NCBI GenBank assembly: GCA_009733745.1
Contig: WNWL01000003.1
Location: 434,001 to 498,000 of the forward strand
DNA from: Oceanobacillus sp. HTM 045
GTDB taxonomy: Bacteria > Pseudomonadota > Alphaproteobacteria > Rhodobacterales > Rhodobacteraceae
DNA length: 64,000 nt
Reading direction: 5' to 3'
Shown here: piece by piece, positions 61,454 through 64,000 of the stretch
How positions within the stretch are numbered: the stretch's first letter is position 1
How the letters are laid out: every line of letters begins with the position of its first letter
Program-made: the position numbers and the translations under genes
The notes under the pieces: generated by a model
What the model saw: only the letters and a program-made list of their open reading frames with translations
Told to the model about the DNA's origin: nothing
Database searches by the model: none

Positions 61454-62610
61454 GGTGCCGCCGCCGGCAGATCGACGATGAAGGCCGCGCCCTCGCCGAC
61501 GGTGGATTCGATGCGGATGTCTCCGCCGTGGTTCAGCGCCACCCGCCGGCAGATCGCGAGGCCGAGGCCCGCGCCGGGGATGCTGTCGTCGAGATGCTCG
61601 CGCGAGAAGGCGCGGAAGATCAGCGCCTTGTCCTCGTCCGGCACGCCGATGCCGTTGTCGCTGACCACGATGCCGACGCGCCCGTCCAGGGCCGCGGTAC
61701 CGGTGACGGCGATATCGGGCGCGACGCCGGAGCGGTGGAACTTCAGCGCGTTGGACAGGAGGTGCTCCAGCAGGGTGCGGAGCTGCGCCCGGTTGCCGGA
61801 TACGGCGGGCAGGTCGCCGATCTCGAGCCTGGCCCCGGCGTGGGAAAGGTCGGTCTTCATCCCGGCGGAGACTTCCGCGGCGAGGGCGCCCATCTCCACC
61901 GTCTCGGCCACGTCGTCGGCGCGGGCGAAGACGGAGGTGTAGTCCACAAGGTCGTCCACCAGCAGGTGGAGGCGGCTGGCGGCGTCGATGGCCATCTCCA
62001 TCACCTCGCGGACCTCGGCGCTGCCCTCGCTGCCGCCCAGCGTGCGGCGCAGGATGCGGGCCATGAGCTGGAGCGTGGTCGCCGGGGTCTTGAGGTCGCG
62101 GGAGAGCGAGTTAGCGAAGCCGCGCAGCTCGTCGATCGCGGCGACCGCGGCGGCGCCCTGGGTGCGCGCCTCCTCCTCCGCCAGCTTGAGCGGGGTGACG
62201 TTGTTGTGCGCGCCGAGCATCCGGATCGCCTTGCCGGTCTCGTCGCGGATCGCCATGCCGCGGCAGCGGACCCAGACCGTGGAGCCGTTGGCATGGCGGT
62301 AGCGCACGATCTGGTCGTAGGGATGGGCCGGGTCGGCGCAGTGGCGCTCGAAATTCTCCAGCGCCACGGCGAGGTCCTCGGGGAAGATCAGGTCCTGCCA
62401 CTCGGCCGGGTCGTGGCGCTTGGTCGCTGGATCGATGCCGAAGAGCCGCCAGAACTCCGGGCTCATCCACTCGTTGTCGTCGCGTTCGAGATCCCAGTAC
62501 CAGACCCCGTCGAGCGAGCCCTGCTGCAGGAAGTGCCACATGACGGGATCGGTGGTGAGCCGTTCCTCGAGTTCGCGCTTGAGATAGTGATCTCCGGACG
62601 GGTTCGGCAT
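61450..62610 (-). CDS. PAS-domain histidine kinase-like protein lacking the phospho-acceptor His
   Basis: A 386-residue protein. Residues 25-145 are a PAS/PAC sensor (MWHFLQQGSLDGVWYWDLE; VRYRHANGSTVWVRCRG; LGAHNNVTPLKLAEEEA). Residues 160-230 form the dimerisation helices, but the H-box reads LSRDLKTPATTL with Arg171 (codon CGC) where SHDL is expected. The ATPase domain is intact (LLSNALKFH 284-292, DNGIG 318-322, GAGLGLAI 346-353). Unless another His is used, it cannot autophosphorylate normally. It may act as a receptor/ATP switch for the receiver encoded downstream or as a partner in heterodimers. Divergent from xthA. Confidence 0.85.
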   Translation of the reverse strand: MPNPSGDHYLKRELEERLTTDPVMWHFLQQGSLDGVWYWDLERDDNEWMSPEFWRLFGIDPATKRHDPAEWQDLIFPEDLAVALENFERHCADPAHPYDQIVRYRHANGSTVWVRCRGMAIRDETGKAIRMLGAHNNVTPLKLAEEEARTQGAAAVAAIDELRGFANSLSRDLKTPATTLQLMARILRRTLGGSEGSAEVREVMEMAIDAASRLHLLVDDLVDYTSVFARADDVAETVEMGALAAEVSAGMKTDLSHAGARLEIGDLPAVSGNRAQLRTLLEHLLSNALKFHRSGVAPDIAVTGTAALDGRVGIVVSDNGIGVPDEDKALIFRAFSREHLDDSIPGAGLGLAICRRVALNHGGDIRIESTVGEGAAFIVDLPAAAP

Positions 62611-62808
62611 CGCGCGCACTCGTGAGGATGGCAGTACAGTTTCGTTGCCATCTATAGCAGAGTGTGCCGGATGGCACAGGGCTTTCGCCCGCGTCTCTTT
62701 CGACCTGCTCCCCGAAGCGGGATGGCAGCAGGATGGCGGGTTGAATCGCGCCGCGCGCGGGGGCATGACTTTCCTCCTGCCCGCGCCAACGCTTCCCCCG
62801 GAGGATTC

Positions 62809-63597
62809 ATGGAACTCACCATCGCGACCTGGAACATCAATTCCGTGCGCCTGCGCGCGCCGATCGTGGTGCGGTTCCTGAGCGAGGAATCGCCCGACAT
62901 CCTGTGCCTGCAGGAGACCAAGACCCCGGTGGACAAGTTCCCCCACGACCCGTTCGAGGAGCTGGGCTACACCCACCGCGTGGTGCGCGGCGACAAGGGC
63001 TACAACGGCGTCGCGATCCTCTCGCGGGTGCCGCTGGAGCCGGCCGGCCACGTCGATTTCTGCGAGAAGGGCGATTCCCGCCATGTCGCGGCGCGGCTGC
63101 CGGGGGGTGCGGTGGTGCACAACTTCTACGTCCCCGCCGGCGGCGACGAGCCGGACCGGGAGGTGAACCCCAAGTTCGGCCACAAGCTCGATTTCGTCGC
63201 CGAGATGGAGGAATGGGGCCGCGGGCTCGACGGCGGACACATCGCCGTGGGCGACCTCAACATCGCGCCGCTGCCGGACGACGTCTGGTCGCACAAGCAA
63301 CTCCTGAAGGTGGTCAGCCACACGCCGGTGGAGGTGGAGGCGTTCGAGGCCGCCCGCACGGCGGGGGGCTGGCAGGACGTGGTGCGCGCCGACATTCCCG
63401 AGCCGGAGAAGGTCTATTCCTGGTGGTCCTACCGCGCGAAGGACTGGTCGGCGGCGGACAAGGGCCGCCGGCTCGACCATATCTGGGTGCGCGGCGGTGT
63501 CGGCCACGTTCCGGGCTCCAGCCGGATCCTGCGCGACGCGCGGGGCTGGGAGAAGCCGTCCGACCACGCGCCGGTGGTGGCGAGGGTGGTGGTGTGA
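62809..63597 (+). CDS. xthA: Exodeoxyribonuclease III (AP endonuclease)
   Basis: A 262-residue DNA repair enzyme. IATWNINSVRLRAPIVV, CLQETKTPVDKFP with the metal Glu, VGDLNIAPLPDDVW with catalytic Asp-Asn, RRLDHIWV and SDHAPVVARV (final Asp-His) define the ExoIII/APE1 family. The ATG at 62809 is 5 bases after GGAGG. A second gene of the same EEP superfamily lies at the left end of the window. The GTG of the next gene overlaps the stop by 4 bases. Confidence 0.94.
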   Translation: MELTIATWNINSVRLRAPIVVRFLSEESPDILCLQETKTPVDKFPHDPFEELGYTHRVVRGDKGYNGVAILSRVPLEPAGHVDFCEKGDSRHVAARLPGGAVVHNFYVPAGGDEPDREVNPKFGHKLDFVAEMEEWGRGLDGGHIAVGDLNIAPLPDDVWSHKQLLKVVSHTPVEVEAFEAARTAGGWQDVVRADIPEPEKVYSWWSYRAKDWSAADKGRRLDHIWVRGGVGHVPGSSRILRDARGWEKPSDHAPVVARVVV

Positions 63598-64000
63598 GCG
63601 CCGTCCTGCTGGAGCGGGACGGGCCGCTCGCGACCATCACGCTGAACCGGCCCGAGGCGCGCAACGCGCTCCGGATCGCCGACATGGCGCTGATCCGCGA
63701 GATGCTGGACGGGCTGGCGGGCGACGAGGGCCTGCGCTGCCTCCTGCTGACCGGCGCGGGGGAGAAGGTGTTCTCCGCCGGGGCCGCGTTCGAGGACGTA
63801 CTCGCGGGGGACTGGACCGAGAGCCCGCTGACCGCGTGCTGCGACGCGATCGCGGCTTTCCCTCGGCCGGTGATCGCGGTGCTGAACGGCAACGTGCATG
63901 GCGGCGCGGGGGAACTGGCGGCGGCCTGCGACTTCCGGGTCGGGGTCGAGGGGGTGACGCTCTCGATCCCGCCGGCGCGGCTCGGGCTGCACTACGACGC
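63594..64000 (+). CDS. Enoyl-CoA hydratase/isomerase, 3' end cut by window
   Basis: The start GTG at 63594 overlaps the xthA TGA by 4 bases (GTGA). The visible 135 residues show crotonase features: LNRPEARNALRIADMAL, GEKVFSAGAAFEDVL (oxyanion-hole loop), and VLNGNVHGGAGELAAACDFRVG with SIPPARLGLHY at the edge. The reading frame continues beyond 64000. A Glu (GAGELA) stands at a catalytic position. A general acyl-CoA metabolism role is likely; substrate unknown. Confidence 0.85.
   Translation, partial: MSAVLLERDGPLATITLNRPEARNALRIADMALIREMLDGLAGDEGLRCLLLTGAGEKVFSAGAAFEDVLAGDWTESPLTACCDAIAAFPRPVIAVLNGNVHGGAGELAAACDFRVGVEGVTLSIPPARLGLHYD

Overview
The window is a high-G+C alphaproteobacterial chromosome segment, most likely from the Rhodobacterales (Rhodobacteraceae). 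The reasons are the run hemE-hemJ-rho-mnmE-mnmG-rsmG-parA-parB-holA-lptE-leuS, a divergent secB/dnaQ-coaE-aroE-maf-DUF299 block, parS sites inside mnmG and rsmG, and alphaproteobacterial-type promoters. No prophage, insertion sequence, rRNA or CRISPR array is visible. Genes are packed tightly, many with 4-base ATGA or GTGA stop/start overlaps.

Positions 1-21300 hold mainly a quaternary-amine catabolic region on the minus strand. It has a dimethylglycine/sarcosine dehydrogenase-like flavoprotein, a carnitinyl-CoA-type enoyl-CoA hydratase, an NDP-forming acyl-CoA synthetase, a free thioesterase, an acyl-CoA dehydrogenase, a short-chain dehydrogenase, a carnitine 3-dehydrogenase fused to a thioesterase, a dehydrocarnitine (beta-keto acid) cleavage enzyme, and a divergent AraC-type activator of the CdhR kind. 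Together they suggest conversion of gamma-butyrobetaine/crotonobetaine/carnitine to glycine betaine and then demethylation. Pairs of small exported or membrane proteins are interspersed. One AT-rich gene with a PD-(D/E)XK-like signature sits inside the cluster and looks foreign.

Positions 21226-21993 form a small AT-richer islet. It is bounded by a 53-bp direct repeat of the 3' end of the AraC gene and carries a promoter-hairpin-tRNA-like-terminator unit and a lone ribbon-helix-helix gene with a repeated operator. Next come a four-gene overlapping operon built around a ferric-reductase-like/Rieske fusion (22210-24600), a hybrid histidine kinase, two glycosyltransferase-like genes with a methyltransferase, comM, asd, peptidoglycan-binding lipoproteins, cytochrome c', cytochrome b561 and carbonic anhydrase.

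Positions 35400-53400 are the conserved replication-origin neighbourhood. The gap 39542-39967 between the DUF299 kinase/phosphorylase gene and hemE has clustered DnaA-box-like sequences and an AT-rich stretch, and genes run away from it on both sides, so it is the likely oriC. parA/parB and two parS sites lie 4-9 kb to the right.

Positions 53700-64000 hold a porin, three tandem sulfotransferases, yggS, an L,D-transpeptidase, ribA, an OmpR-type regulator, a candidate small RNA with three C-rich hairpin loops (about 60815-60938), a receiver/kinase-like pair whose kinase has Arg in place of the phospho-acceptor His, xthA, and the start of an enoyl-CoA hydratase cut by the window edge. A roughly 95-bp structured intergenic repeat occurs twice (48450-48543 and 58129-58223), both times between convergent genes.
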